Assembly (NCBI RefSeq): GCF_006538345.1
Contig: NZ_BJKL01000005.1
Coordinates: 62,001-126,000 of the forward strand
DNA length: 64,000 nucleotides
Reading direction: 5' to 3'
Source of the DNA: Alteromonas sp. KUL49
GTDB lineage: Bacteria; Pseudomonadota; Gammaproteobacteria; Enterobacterales; Alteromonadaceae
Shown here in pieces: positions 57,568-64,000 of this stretch (positions within the stretch are counted from its first letter, which is position 1; the number at the start of each line of letters is the position of its first letter). Below the pieces are notes generated by a model, which saw nothing but the letters and a program-made list of their open reading frames with translations, did no database searches and was not told the origin of the DNA. Made by a program: the position numbers and the translations under genes.

Positions 57568-57592
57568 CAGGCTAATTAGACATCCAATTTAA
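57389..57592 (+). pseudogene. Truncated REP-associated transposase copy
   Basis: The first about 60 codons are nearly identical to the transposase at 58196 (MPKARSSQISLSDTPYYNC onward), then the sequence switches to unrelated codons (IRLIRHPI, stop) containing another tag (AGACATCCAATTTAAA). The HUH catalytic motif is missing, so it is inactive. It is a leftover of a partial duplication or recombination. Confidence 0.88.
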
Positions 57593-57732
57593 ATCTTTAA
57601 TTAAATTAGTGGGTTGATGGATTTACTTGGAAAGAGTAGCATGCAAAAGCACTACTGAAGAGAATATAGCAGAAGTTCAATGAATATTGAGATACACACA
57701 CAGTTAATAATACTTTGAAGGTTGGTAAATGG

Positions 57733-58077
57733 ATGTATAGAAAGGGAATATGTTTAATTTTCTGCTTGTTAAGCTCTATCGCTTGGTCACATGATGGTCA
57801 AAATGGATGGGTTACAATTTCTAACTACAGGCTTTGGTCAAATACTTACAATGATTCGACAATTAGAATAGTTGCAAGGGATACATATTACAATCCGGGT
57901 AATTGCTCTAACGCTGATAGCTATATGATAGCGACATCTTTAGCACCAGAAGTACAAGAAAGGATATATAGCACCTTGCTTGCCAGTTATTTCTCAAAAG
58001 CTTCGGTTCGATTGTATGTAAGTGATAGTCAATGTGAAAATGGCAGACCCAGAGTAATCACTGTCACAATGGAATAA
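57733..58077 (+). CDS. Small secreted two-cysteine protein C
   Basis: A 114-residue protein with signal peptide (ICLIFCLLSSIAWS) and mature Cys in NPGNCSNAD and DSQCENG about 47 residues apart, joined by IYSTLLASYFSKASVRLYV. It shares the family layout of proteins A, B, D, E and F but is divergent. I chose the ATG at 57733; a TTG at 57715 is in frame. It lies between the truncated and the intact transposase copies, so it may be carried by the duplicated segment. Function unknown. Confidence 0.65.
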   Translation: MYRKGICLIFCLLSSIAWSHDGQNGWVTISNYRLWSNTYNDSTIRIVARDTYYNPGNCSNADSYMIATSLAPEVQERIYSTLLASYFSKASVRLYVSDSQCENGRPRVITVTME

Positions 58078-58101
58078 CATGGGAAGTTTAGGGAGTGAAA
58101 A

Positions 58102-59179
58102 CATGGACACCCACCTCAACTGACCGTCAGTACAATTACATTGGCGGTCAAAATTCTCGACACTAGTGGTCATTACTCTTTCAGGCGTGACCACAATGCC
58201 CAAAGCCAGAAGCAGTCAAATCAGTTTGTCAGATACGCCTTATTATCACTGTGTATCGCGCTGTGTGCGTCGTGCATTTTTGTGTGGTGAAGATCGATTT
58301 ACCAATAAAAGTTATGAACATCGTCGCCAGTGGGTAGAAGACAGAATTCACTACCTAAGCCAAGTATTTTGTATTGATGTATGCGCTTATGCAGTAATGA
58401 GTAATCATACCCACATTGTTCTGCATGTTGATTCAGAAAAAGCAAAGGCAATGTCTACCGAAGAGGTAATTTCCCGTTGGCACAAAGTATTCAATGGGAC
58501 TTTGTTAACGCGAGATTACTTGGTAGACGAAAAACGAAGTGCTATGAGAGAAGCACAGCTTTTAACTGTTTATGCAACGGTGGAAGTATGGCGAAAACGC
58601 TTGAGTGATATCAGTTGGTTTATGCGTTGTTTGAATGAATACATTGCGAGGCAGGCGAATAAGGAAGACAAGTGCACGGGTCGGTTTTGGGAAGGTCGAT
58701 TTAAATCGCAAGCACTATTGGATGAAGCAGCACTGCTGGCATGTATGGCTTATGTTGATTTGAACCCTGTTCGAGCCAACATGGCAAAGACACCAGAAGC
58801 GTCAAACCATACCAGTATTCAATACCGAATTAATGCAGCAAAGCGAAAAGTACAGCCAAAATACTTGTTGCCCTTTGTAGGAAATCCCAGAAACAACATG
58901 CCAAAAGGTATACCGTACTCATTGATTGATTACATAACTTTGGTGGACACAACAAGTAGACAAATACGCGATGATAAACGAGGTTCAGTAGACGATACCC
59001 AGTCGCCTATTTTGACTCGCTTGGGAATAAGCGCTGAGCATTGGAAAGAACTAACTACCAAATTTGAAGCTTGTTTTTCAAACGCTGCGGGAAAGCTTGA
59101 ATATCTAGAAAGATATTGTCGAAATAAAGAAATATACCGAATTAGAAGCAGAGCAACTGCAAAAAAGTCGCTCAATTAA
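58102..59179 (+). mobile_element. REP-associated Y1 transposase element
   Basis: The element begins at the tag CATGGACACCCACC, identical in type to the many short tags nearby, and includes the intact transposase. Its right boundary is not clear; the gene's stop is used as the end. The 93 bases between it and the next gene show no matching end apart from a weak TTAACCGTCATC. Confidence 0.7.
58196..59179 (+). CDS. REP-associated tyrosine (Y1/HUH) transposase
   Basis: The 327-residue protein belongs to the IS200-like REP-associated transposases, single-strand nucleases that act on small palindromic repeats. It has YYHCVSRCVRRAFLCG, the metal-binding HUH motif in MSNHTHIVLHVD near residue 75, and the typical GRFWEGRFKSQALLDEAALL and YVDLNPVRANMA segments. 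I chose the ATG at 58196; a GTG at 58166 lies in frame. It appears intact and may have spread the short tags around it. Confidence 0.92.
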   Translation: MPKARSSQISLSDTPYYHCVSRCVRRAFLCGEDRFTNKSYEHRRQWVEDRIHYLSQVFCIDVCAYAVMSNHTHIVLHVDSEKAKAMSTEEVISRWHKVFNGTLLTRDYLVDEKRSAMREAQLLTVYATVEVWRKRLSDISWFMRCLNEYIARQANKEDKCTGRFWEGRFKSQALLDEAALLACMAYVDLNPVRANMAKTPEASNHTSIQYRINAAKRKVQPKYLLPFVGNPRNNMPKGIPYSLIDYITLVDTTSRQIRDDKRGSVDDTQSPILTRLGISAEHWKELTTKFEACFSNAAGKLEYLERYCRNKEIYRIRSRATAKKSLN

Positions 59180-59272
59180 ATGCTGAGCCTTTATTTAACC
59201 GTCATCAAATTTACAAACACTATTATGCAACTTGAAAATATATGTTTGCCGTGTGGATAAACTACAGGCACA

Positions 59273-59614
59273 TTAAAACTTAATCTGAAGACGGTTTATA
59301 TAACACTTCTCAGTGGAGTTGTCGAAATTAATACTCACAGACTTACCGCTCATTCCTGCCGCCAGTGCAGTTGCTAGCATCATATCTAATCCCTCTTGCG
59401 TTACACCATTTTCCCCAACTTTTGCGTAGTGGTATTTTTGAGGTGTTGCTGTACTTAAACAACTCTCAGAATCTTTATTGAATGTAATGACTAGTCGACC
59501 ATCGCCAAAAGGATAAACCTTCGCAAGTGTTGATGTATGCCATACGTTTTCTGCGAACGCGACGTTAGACGCAAGTATCGCAGTTAGTAAACAAACTTTA
59601 AGCAAGCTGCCCAT
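59273..59614 (-). CDS. Small secreted two-cysteine protein D
   Basis: A 113-residue protein with signal peptide (VCLLTAILASNVAFA). Mature Cys residues lie in SESCLS and TEKCYIN, and between them is LDMMLATALAAGMSGKSVSI, the family's central helix-turn-strand. I chose the ATG at 59614 with AAGGAA 8 bases upstream. It is the only family member on the reverse strand, divergent from E. Function unknown. Confidence 0.72.
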   Translation of the reverse strand: MGSLLKVCLLTAILASNVAFAENVWHTSTLAKVYPFGDGRLVITFNKDSESCLSTATPQKYHYAKVGENGVTQEGLDMMLATALAAGMSGKSVSINFDNSTEKCYINRLQIKF

Positions 59615-59889
59615 AGTAGATTCCTTTCTATACAAGTGATTAGAGCAGTACATTGCACTAAGTTTTTTTTCAGCGCAATATATATCTTTTATAAGAACGG
59701 TTAAATAAACACAATAATTTTTAGAAGAATTGAGAGGAGTTACATGGACATCCTTTTTAAATTGGGCTAGGTTAAGGCAATTACTTAAATTACCGCGCGG
59801 TTGCAGGCTTTATCAATTTTTTCAACTGGTTATGCTTCTTTTGCGGAAAGCTATAGTAATGACTATCTACGATAAATAAGGAGTATTGA

Positions 59890-60219
59890 ATGCGTAGTTT
59901 AAAGATTGTTTCAGGAACAATGATGTTGTTGTTTTCATCACAGTTGTTTGCGGGCTGGACGTCCACAGACGGTGAAGTCCTTCAAGTTTTTTCACACAAT
60001 GGTTTTCATCTAGTTAAAACCAATATACCTGCTTCTACCTGCTCAACTTCAGGTCATTTCTGGTGGCCAGCGGATGATCCCGATGCAGATGACATGTTAT
60101 CTATTGCTCTTGCGGCCTTCATGTCAGGGAAAAAGGTAGGGTTTGTGCACAATACAGATACACCTGAATGTCTCTGGAATAATTGGAACAAAGCTACGCA
60201 TATTCGAATCAGTCATTAG
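59890..60219 (+). CDS. Small secreted two-cysteine protein E
   Basis: A 109-residue protein with signal peptide (MMLLFSSQLFAG). Mature Cys in PASTCSTSG and TPECLWNN are separated by DDMLSIALAAFMSGKKVGFV, matching the family layout. AAGGAG precedes the ATG. The 313-base stretch after it (60220-60532) holds only a partial copy of the transposon end (60261) and nothing else I can identify. Function unknown. Confidence 0.73.
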   Translation: MRSLKIVSGTMMLLFSSQLFAGWTSTDGEVLQVFSHNGFHLVKTNIPASTCSTSGHFWWPADDPDADDMLSIALAAFMSGKKVGFVHNTDTPECLWNNWNKATHIRISH

Positions 60220-60260
60220 CCAGCTTAATTTGTCTATAGCGCCAACTAAATTAACTGTAT

Positions 60261-60303
60261 ACCGACCTCAACTGACCGTCATTACAATTACTGTGGCGGT
60301 CCG
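60261..60303. repeat. Diverged copy of transposon left end
   Basis: ACCGACCTCAACTGACCGTC followed by ATTACAATTACTGTGGCGGT aligns with the left end at 58110-58150 with several differences. It marks the far side of the tagged region. Confidence 0.65.
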
Positions 60304-60532
60304 AACTGACTGCACTATATACTTAAAAAGTTATCATTAAGACAATTGTCTCTGTAACTTGGTCAGCGCAAACCAAGATCTCTAGTAAATTGTGGAAGGA
60401 TTTATGCGTAACGTATCAACACTATCAAAAAATGTTTAAGCTAACTTCAACTACCTGCAACGTTGTAAAAATAGGATACGATTCTATTATTGGCGTCGCT
60501 CTTTTATTGTCATACGAATTTAAGGAATAACT

Positions 60533-60865
60533 GTGAAAAAAACAGCCGTATTTTTACTGTCAATATTGTCGTCAATCTCATGTTATGGCGGAGGTTGGAG
60601 TGGAAGTGTCGAGATTAAGGAAATACACCAACGAGAATGCTCAGGTGACAGAGGCCTTGAAATTAAATTGTATTCTCCCCACGATAACCCGGACTCTTGT
60701 TCAGATCAGACAACTATTAACTTTTCATGTAGCCATGCTGCTTTTCCTCAAATAGCTTCTTTGGCCGCTACAGCAATGATTGCGGACAAGAAAATATGGG
60801 TCTACTTGAGTGGTTGTGATATCGAAGGTCAGGCAAAAGGCCTCACGCTAAAAATCAACGATTAA
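60533..60865 (+). CDS. Small secreted cysteine-rich protein F
   Basis: A 110-residue protein with signal peptide (VFLLSILSSISCYGGG). Cys occur in NPDSCSDQ, NFSCSH and LSGCDIEG, with IASLAATAMIADKKIWVYL between the last two, the same core pattern as proteins A to E. AAGGAA precedes the GTG start. It is the last accessory gene before the fliE operon and is followed by a hairpin. Function unknown. Confidence 0.68.
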   Translation: MKKTAVFLLSILSSISCYGGGWSGSVEIKEIHQRECSGDRGLEIKLYSPHDNPDSCSDQTTINFSCSHAAFPQIASLAATAMIADKKIWVYLSGCDIEGQAKGLTLKIND

Positions 60866-60879
60866 GTGTGTGAGATTTC

Positions 60880-60901
60880 CAGCGGTCGAGTGCGACCGCT
60901 G
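60880..60901 (+). terminator. Hairpin after secreted protein F
   Basis: CAGCGGTCG pairs perfectly with CGACCGCTG around an AGTG loop, 15 bases after the stop. The T tract is poor (GTATTAGTT). It probably ends the accessory transcript. Confidence 0.6.
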
Positions 60902-61010
60902 TATTAGTTCATAGTGTGTTATTAATTTGCTAGCTCTACCCTAGCAGCGATTACCCGTCATTTTTTTGTCTCACAACCCTCAATCTATTGAATTTTATAG
61001 CTTTTCATAA

Positions 61011-61028
61011 TTGGCTCACTGTTTGCTT
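61011..61028 (+). promoter_or_regulatory. Sigma-54 promoter of fliEFG
   Basis: TTGGCTCACTGTTTGCTT has GG (61013-61014) and GC (61025-61026) separated by exactly 10 bases, the -24/-12 signature. It lies about 68 bases before fliE, the expected FlrC- or FlrA-dependent promoter. It shows that the fliE operon has its own promoter despite the inserted accessory region. Confidence 0.85.
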
Positions 61029-61095
61029 TACTCATACCCAAAGATGACACAAAGCCAATTATCCGGCACACACAAAGCGATTCGCAGGAGATATT

Positions 61096-61425
61096 ATGGA
61101 CGTTAAAGCCGATAGTCTGTACCAAGAAATGCAAAGCATGATTGGGCAAACTCGCCTGCAACCCATGGAACCTCAACAACTTTCTGAAGTGAATACTTCT
61201 GCCAGCGAGTTTTCAACCATGTTGAAGAATGCTGTTGATGGGGTAAATAGCCTTCAGCTTGAATCTCGCTCTCAGCAACAACGATTTGAAATGGGTGACA
61301 AGTCGCTAAGTTTGGCCGACGTGATGGTGGCGAAAGAAAAATCTGGCATTGCATTTGAAGCAACATTACAAGTGCGAAACAAAGTGCTTGAAGCATACAA
61401 GCAAATTATGAACATGCCAGTGTAG
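61096..61425 (+). CDS. fliE: Flagellar hook-basal body protein FliE
   Basis: FliE joins the MS ring to the proximal rod. The 109-residue protein has the family C terminus: FEMGDKSLSLADVMVAKEKS, then ALQVRNKVLEAYKQIMNMPV-like residues ending the chain. CAGGAGA lies just upstream. It is followed by fliF after 12 bases. Confidence 0.94.
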   Translation: MDVKADSLYQEMQSMIGQTRLQPMEPQQLSEVNTSASEFSTMLKNAVDGVNSLQLESRSQQQRFEMGDKSLSLADVMVAKEKSGIAFEATLQVRNKVLEAYKQIMNMPV

Positions 61426-61437
61426 GTGAAGTGAATT

Positions 61438-63132
61438 ATGGCTGATGCAACTGGAACCGATCTTACCGTAGCCGACTCTGGCGGTATGGCGGGCTTAGAA
61501 ACCGAAAACAAATCTGGATTTATGGATGCCATTGGCAGCGCTGATATGATGCGTCAAATGGCATTAGTTGTTGTGCTTGTCATCTGTGTGGCCATCGCCG
61601 TATTTATTTTAATTTGGGCACAAGAGCCAGACTACCGTCCGCTAGCAAAGATGGAAACGCAAGAACTCATCGAAACGCTAGATTACTTGGACGCTAATCT
61701 GATTGAATATCGGCTTGAAGGCAACACGGTATACGTTCGCGCTGATGAATTTCAAAGCATTCGCTTAGGGATGACTCGTCAGGGGTTAACGCAAGCCAGT
61801 GAAGCCGGCACTGATATTATCATGACCGATATGGGGTTTGGGGTAAGTCAGCGTGTTGAAATGGAACGACTAAAGCATGCCCGCGAACAACAAATAGCTG
61901 CCACTATCGAAGATATCTCTAGTATCCAAAAAGCCCGTGTATTATTAGCGATGCCTAAAGAAAACGTTTTTGCTCGTCGAGAGCGTAAAGCGTCTGCCAC
62001 TGTTGTTCTTACCGCTAAACGTGGTTCTGTTATTTCTAGTGAAGAAGTTGACGCTGTTGTCGATATCGTAGCGTCGGCAGTGCAAGGCATGGAGCCTTCA
62101 AAGGTAACTGTTACCGACAGTAACGGCCGACTGCTAAACTCTGGTTCTCAAGACTCAATGAGTTCTAGAGCGCGAAAAGAGTACGAAATTGAGCGCCAAC
62201 GCGAACAAGAGTATATGGAAAAGATAGATGCCATCCTGATCCCTGTGTTAGGTATTGGCAACTACACTGCGCAAGCAGACGTTGCGATGGATTTCAGCTC
62301 GCTAGAGCAAACACAGCGCAGCTATAATCCTGATCTACCCGCCGTAAGAAGCGAAATGATCATGGAAGAAAACAGTGTTGGAGGGGGAAATACGGGTATT
62401 CCAGGTGCACTCAGTAATCAACCTCCTCTTGAATCAAATATTCCTGAAAACGCGATTAATGGTAATCAGCAGGCTATGCCAGGTCGCTCTTCAAAAGAAG
62501 AAACCAGAAACTACGAATTAGATACCACTATTAGCCACAGCGTTAAGCAAACGGGTGTTATTCGTCGTCTAAGCGTTTCAGTTGCGGTGGACTACATGCA
62601 GGTTACCGGTGAAGACGGTACTACATCAGCCGAGCCTCGCAGTATGGAAGCGTTACTCAACATCCGGCGCTTATTGCAGGGCGGTATTGGTTTTGACGTA
62701 ACCCGGGGTGATTCTTTAGAAGTCGTCAGTGTACCCTTTACACGCATGGACTCTGGCCTTGCAGAAGAGGTTCCTATTTGGGAGAACCCTACCTTCTTAC
62801 CTATACTTAAACTTGTGATGGGCGCGTTGGTTATTATTGTTCTGATTATCTTTGTTATCAGACCAATGCTACGTCGCTTGATTAATCCAGACGATACTAA
62901 GGAAGCTGAAGACTTTGATGCTGATGAAGGTTTGGATTTGGGTGACGAAACTATTAGTATGCTGTCGCAAGAGTTTGATGAAGGTCAGGTTGGCTTTGCC
63001 GCTGATGGTTCACTGATGTTACCAGACCTCCACAAAGATGAAGATGTATTGAAAGCCGTTCGTGCATTGGTGGCTAATGAGCCTGAACTATCCGCCCAAG
63101 TTGTTAAGGGCTGGTTGATGCAAGACGAGTAA
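61438..63132 (+). CDS. fliF: Flagellar MS-ring protein FliF
   Basis: FliF forms the membrane-embedded MS ring. The 564-residue protein has an N-terminal membrane helix (MALVVVLVICVAIAVFILIW near 38-57), the secretin-like ring-building domains (DYRPLAKMETQELIETLDYL, KARVLLAMPKENVF), a periplasmic loop, a second membrane helix (about 458-478, VMGALVIIVLIIFVIRPML) and a C-terminal cytoplasmic FliG-binding tail. Length is normal. It precedes fliG by 13 bases. Confidence 0.96.
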   Translation: MADATGTDLTVADSGGMAGLETENKSGFMDAIGSADMMRQMALVVVLVICVAIAVFILIWAQEPDYRPLAKMETQELIETLDYLDANLIEYRLEGNTVYVRADEFQSIRLGMTRQGLTQASEAGTDIIMTDMGFGVSQRVEMERLKHAREQQIAATIEDISSIQKARVLLAMPKENVFARRERKASATVVLTAKRGSVISSEEVDAVVDIVASAVQGMEPSKVTVTDSNGRLLNSGSQDSMSSRARKEYEIERQREQEYMEKIDAILIPVLGIGNYTAQADVAMDFSSLEQTQRSYNPDLPAVRSEMIMEENSVGGGNTGIPGALSNQPPLESNIPENAINGNQQAMPGRSSKEETRNYELDTTISHSVKQTGVIRRLSVSVAVDYMQVTGEDGTTSAEPRSMEALLNIRRLLQGGIGFDVTRGDSLEVVSVPFTRMDSGLAEEVPIWENPTFLPILKLVMGALVIIVLIIFVIRPMLRRLINPDDTKEAEDFDADEGLDLGDETISMLSQEFDEGQVGFAADGSLMLPDLHKDEDVLKAVRALVANEPELSAQVVKGWLMQDE

Positions 63133-63145
63133 GTGAGATAAGCCC

Positions 63146-64000
63146 ATGGCCGAAGAACTAGCTACAGTTGAAGAATCCTCCTATGACGTCAGTAAGTTAG
63201 AAGGGGTAGAAAAAGCCGCTATCTTGCTATTGAGTTTGTCGGAAGAAGACGCCGCACAAATCTTGAAACACTTAGAGCCCAAGCAAGTGCAAAAGCTGGG
63301 TTCTGAGATGGCAAAAGTCGATGATATGACACAGTCGAAAATTACCGCTGTACACAAACACTTCATCGAAGAGATCCAGAACTACAGTACCATTGGCTTC
63401 CAGAGCCAAGACTTTGTGAAACGTGCGCTAACTGCTGCGTTGGGTGAAGACAAAGCGGCTAACTTGATCGACCAAATCCTGATGGGCAGTGGGGCTAAGG
63501 GCCTTGATTCACTGAAGTGGATGGATTCTAAGCAAGTGGCCAGTATTATTCGCAACGAGCACCCGCAGATCCAAACTATTGTTATGTCATATCTCGAGCC
63601 TGAACAAAGCGCCGAGATTTTGGCACAGTTCCCAGAGAAAGTGCGCTTAGACCTATTGATGCGTATCGCTAACCTTGAAGAAGTTCAGCCAGCAGCACTG
63701 CAAGAATTGAACGAAATCATGGAGAAACAGTTCGCGGGTCAAGCCGGTACACAAGCAGCCAAGATGGGCGGCTTGAAGTCTGCCGCAGATATCATGAACT
63801 ACCTCGATACCGCTATCGAAGGTCAGTTGATGGATGCTATCCGTGAGCAAGACGAAGAAATGAGTCAGCAAATCCAAGACTTGATGTTTGTTTTCGATAA
63901 CCTTGTAGATGTAGATGACAAGGGTATTCAAGCGATTCTTCGTGAAGTTCAGCAAGATGCATTACTCAAATCCATTAAGGGTGCAGATGAAGAACTGAAG
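63146..64000 (+). CDS. fliG: Flagellar motor switch protein FliG (3' end outside window)
   Basis: FliG forms the rotor's C-ring and interacts with the stator. The open frame from ATG 63146 reads MAEELATVEESSYDVSKLEG and runs to the window edge, covering 285 codons of an expected about 340. The N-terminal domain (EKAAILLLSLSEEDAAQILK), the middle domain with the EHPQIQTI motif, and the start of the C-terminal domain (DIMNYLD, FVFDNLVDVDD) are visible. The torque-generating charged helix lies past the edge. Confidence 0.96.
   Translation, partial: MAEELATVEESSYDVSKLEGVEKAAILLLSLSEEDAAQILKHLEPKQVQKLGSEMAKVDDMTQSKITAVHKHFIEEIQNYSTIGFQSQDFVKRALTAALGEDKAANLIDQILMGSGAKGLDSLKWMDSKQVASIIRNEHPQIQTIVMSYLEPEQSAEILAQFPEKVRLDLLMRIANLEEVQPAALQELNEIMEKQFAGQAGTQAAKMGGLKSAADIMNYLDTAIEGQLMDAIREQDEEMSQQIQDLMFVFDNLVDVDDKGIQAILREVQQDALLKSIKGADEELK

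Overview
The window looks like a polar-flagellum gene region from a marine gammaproteobacterium close to Alteromonas (Alteromonadaceae). This rests on gene order and protein character: flagellin, flaG, fliD, fliS and a FliT-like gene; then a large flagellin-glycosylation island; then flrA, flrB, flrC; and finally fliE, fliF, fliG. Sigma-54 promoters lie exactly where the Vibrio/Alteromonas flagellar hierarchy puts them (before flrB and fliE). No database search was possible, so the genus is inferred.

Layout. 1-3495: end of a flagellin gene and the filament-cap/chaperone genes. 3567-31244: a tightly packed forward run in which many starts overlap the preceding stop. It holds a complete pseudaminic acid pathway (PseB, C, F, I, G, H), a frameshifted GT9-like glycosyltransferase, an acyl-chemistry module (acyl carrier protein, SDR reductase, AMP-ligase, LuxE-like and LuxC-like proteins), a giant Maf-type flagellin glycosyltransferase, an LtaS-like membrane transferase, a HAD protein, two methyltransferases, epimerases, a GmhA-like isomerase, a two-subunit thiamine-diphosphate enzyme and a DegT aminotransferase. 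31263-39250: mostly reverse-strand decoration genes (carbamoyltransferase, sulfotransferase-like proteins, nucleotidyltransferase, a domain-swapped HldE-like protein, alcohol dehydrogenase). 39446-40246: an atypical short flagellin. 40434-44586: FlrA, FlrB, FlrC.

44815-60865 is an accessory region inserted between flrC and fliE. It has a periplasmic binding protein; a three-gene reverse operon of two double-glycine-leader peptides plus a 57-residue two-helix membrane protein (all very short); six members of a small secreted two-cysteine protein family; a large SpvB/TcdB-like RHS protein whose C-terminal metzincin-type toxin domain is out of frame; a string of short lipoprotein/membrane/secreted genes resembling an immunity-gene array; and a REP-associated (Y1, HUH) transposase with a truncated second copy and many dispersed copies of a short GGACACCCACC-type tag. 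61096-64000 resumes flagellar genes (fliE, fliF, partial fliG).

How it fits together. The forward island probably makes CMP-pseudaminic acid and further acyl-, methyl- and amino-modified sugars. The Maf protein would attach them to flagellins before secretion, and the reverse block would supply a nucleotide-activated heptose plus sulfate and carbamoyl groups. Five genes are each broken by a single-base change at a homopolymer run (T7, C5, T5, A7, T6). Each becomes one clean open frame when one base is added or removed, so either the assembly has homopolymer errors or these genes are really decaying or slipping. The most novel-looking item is the double-glycine peptide pair with its candidate immunity protein at 45595-46105.
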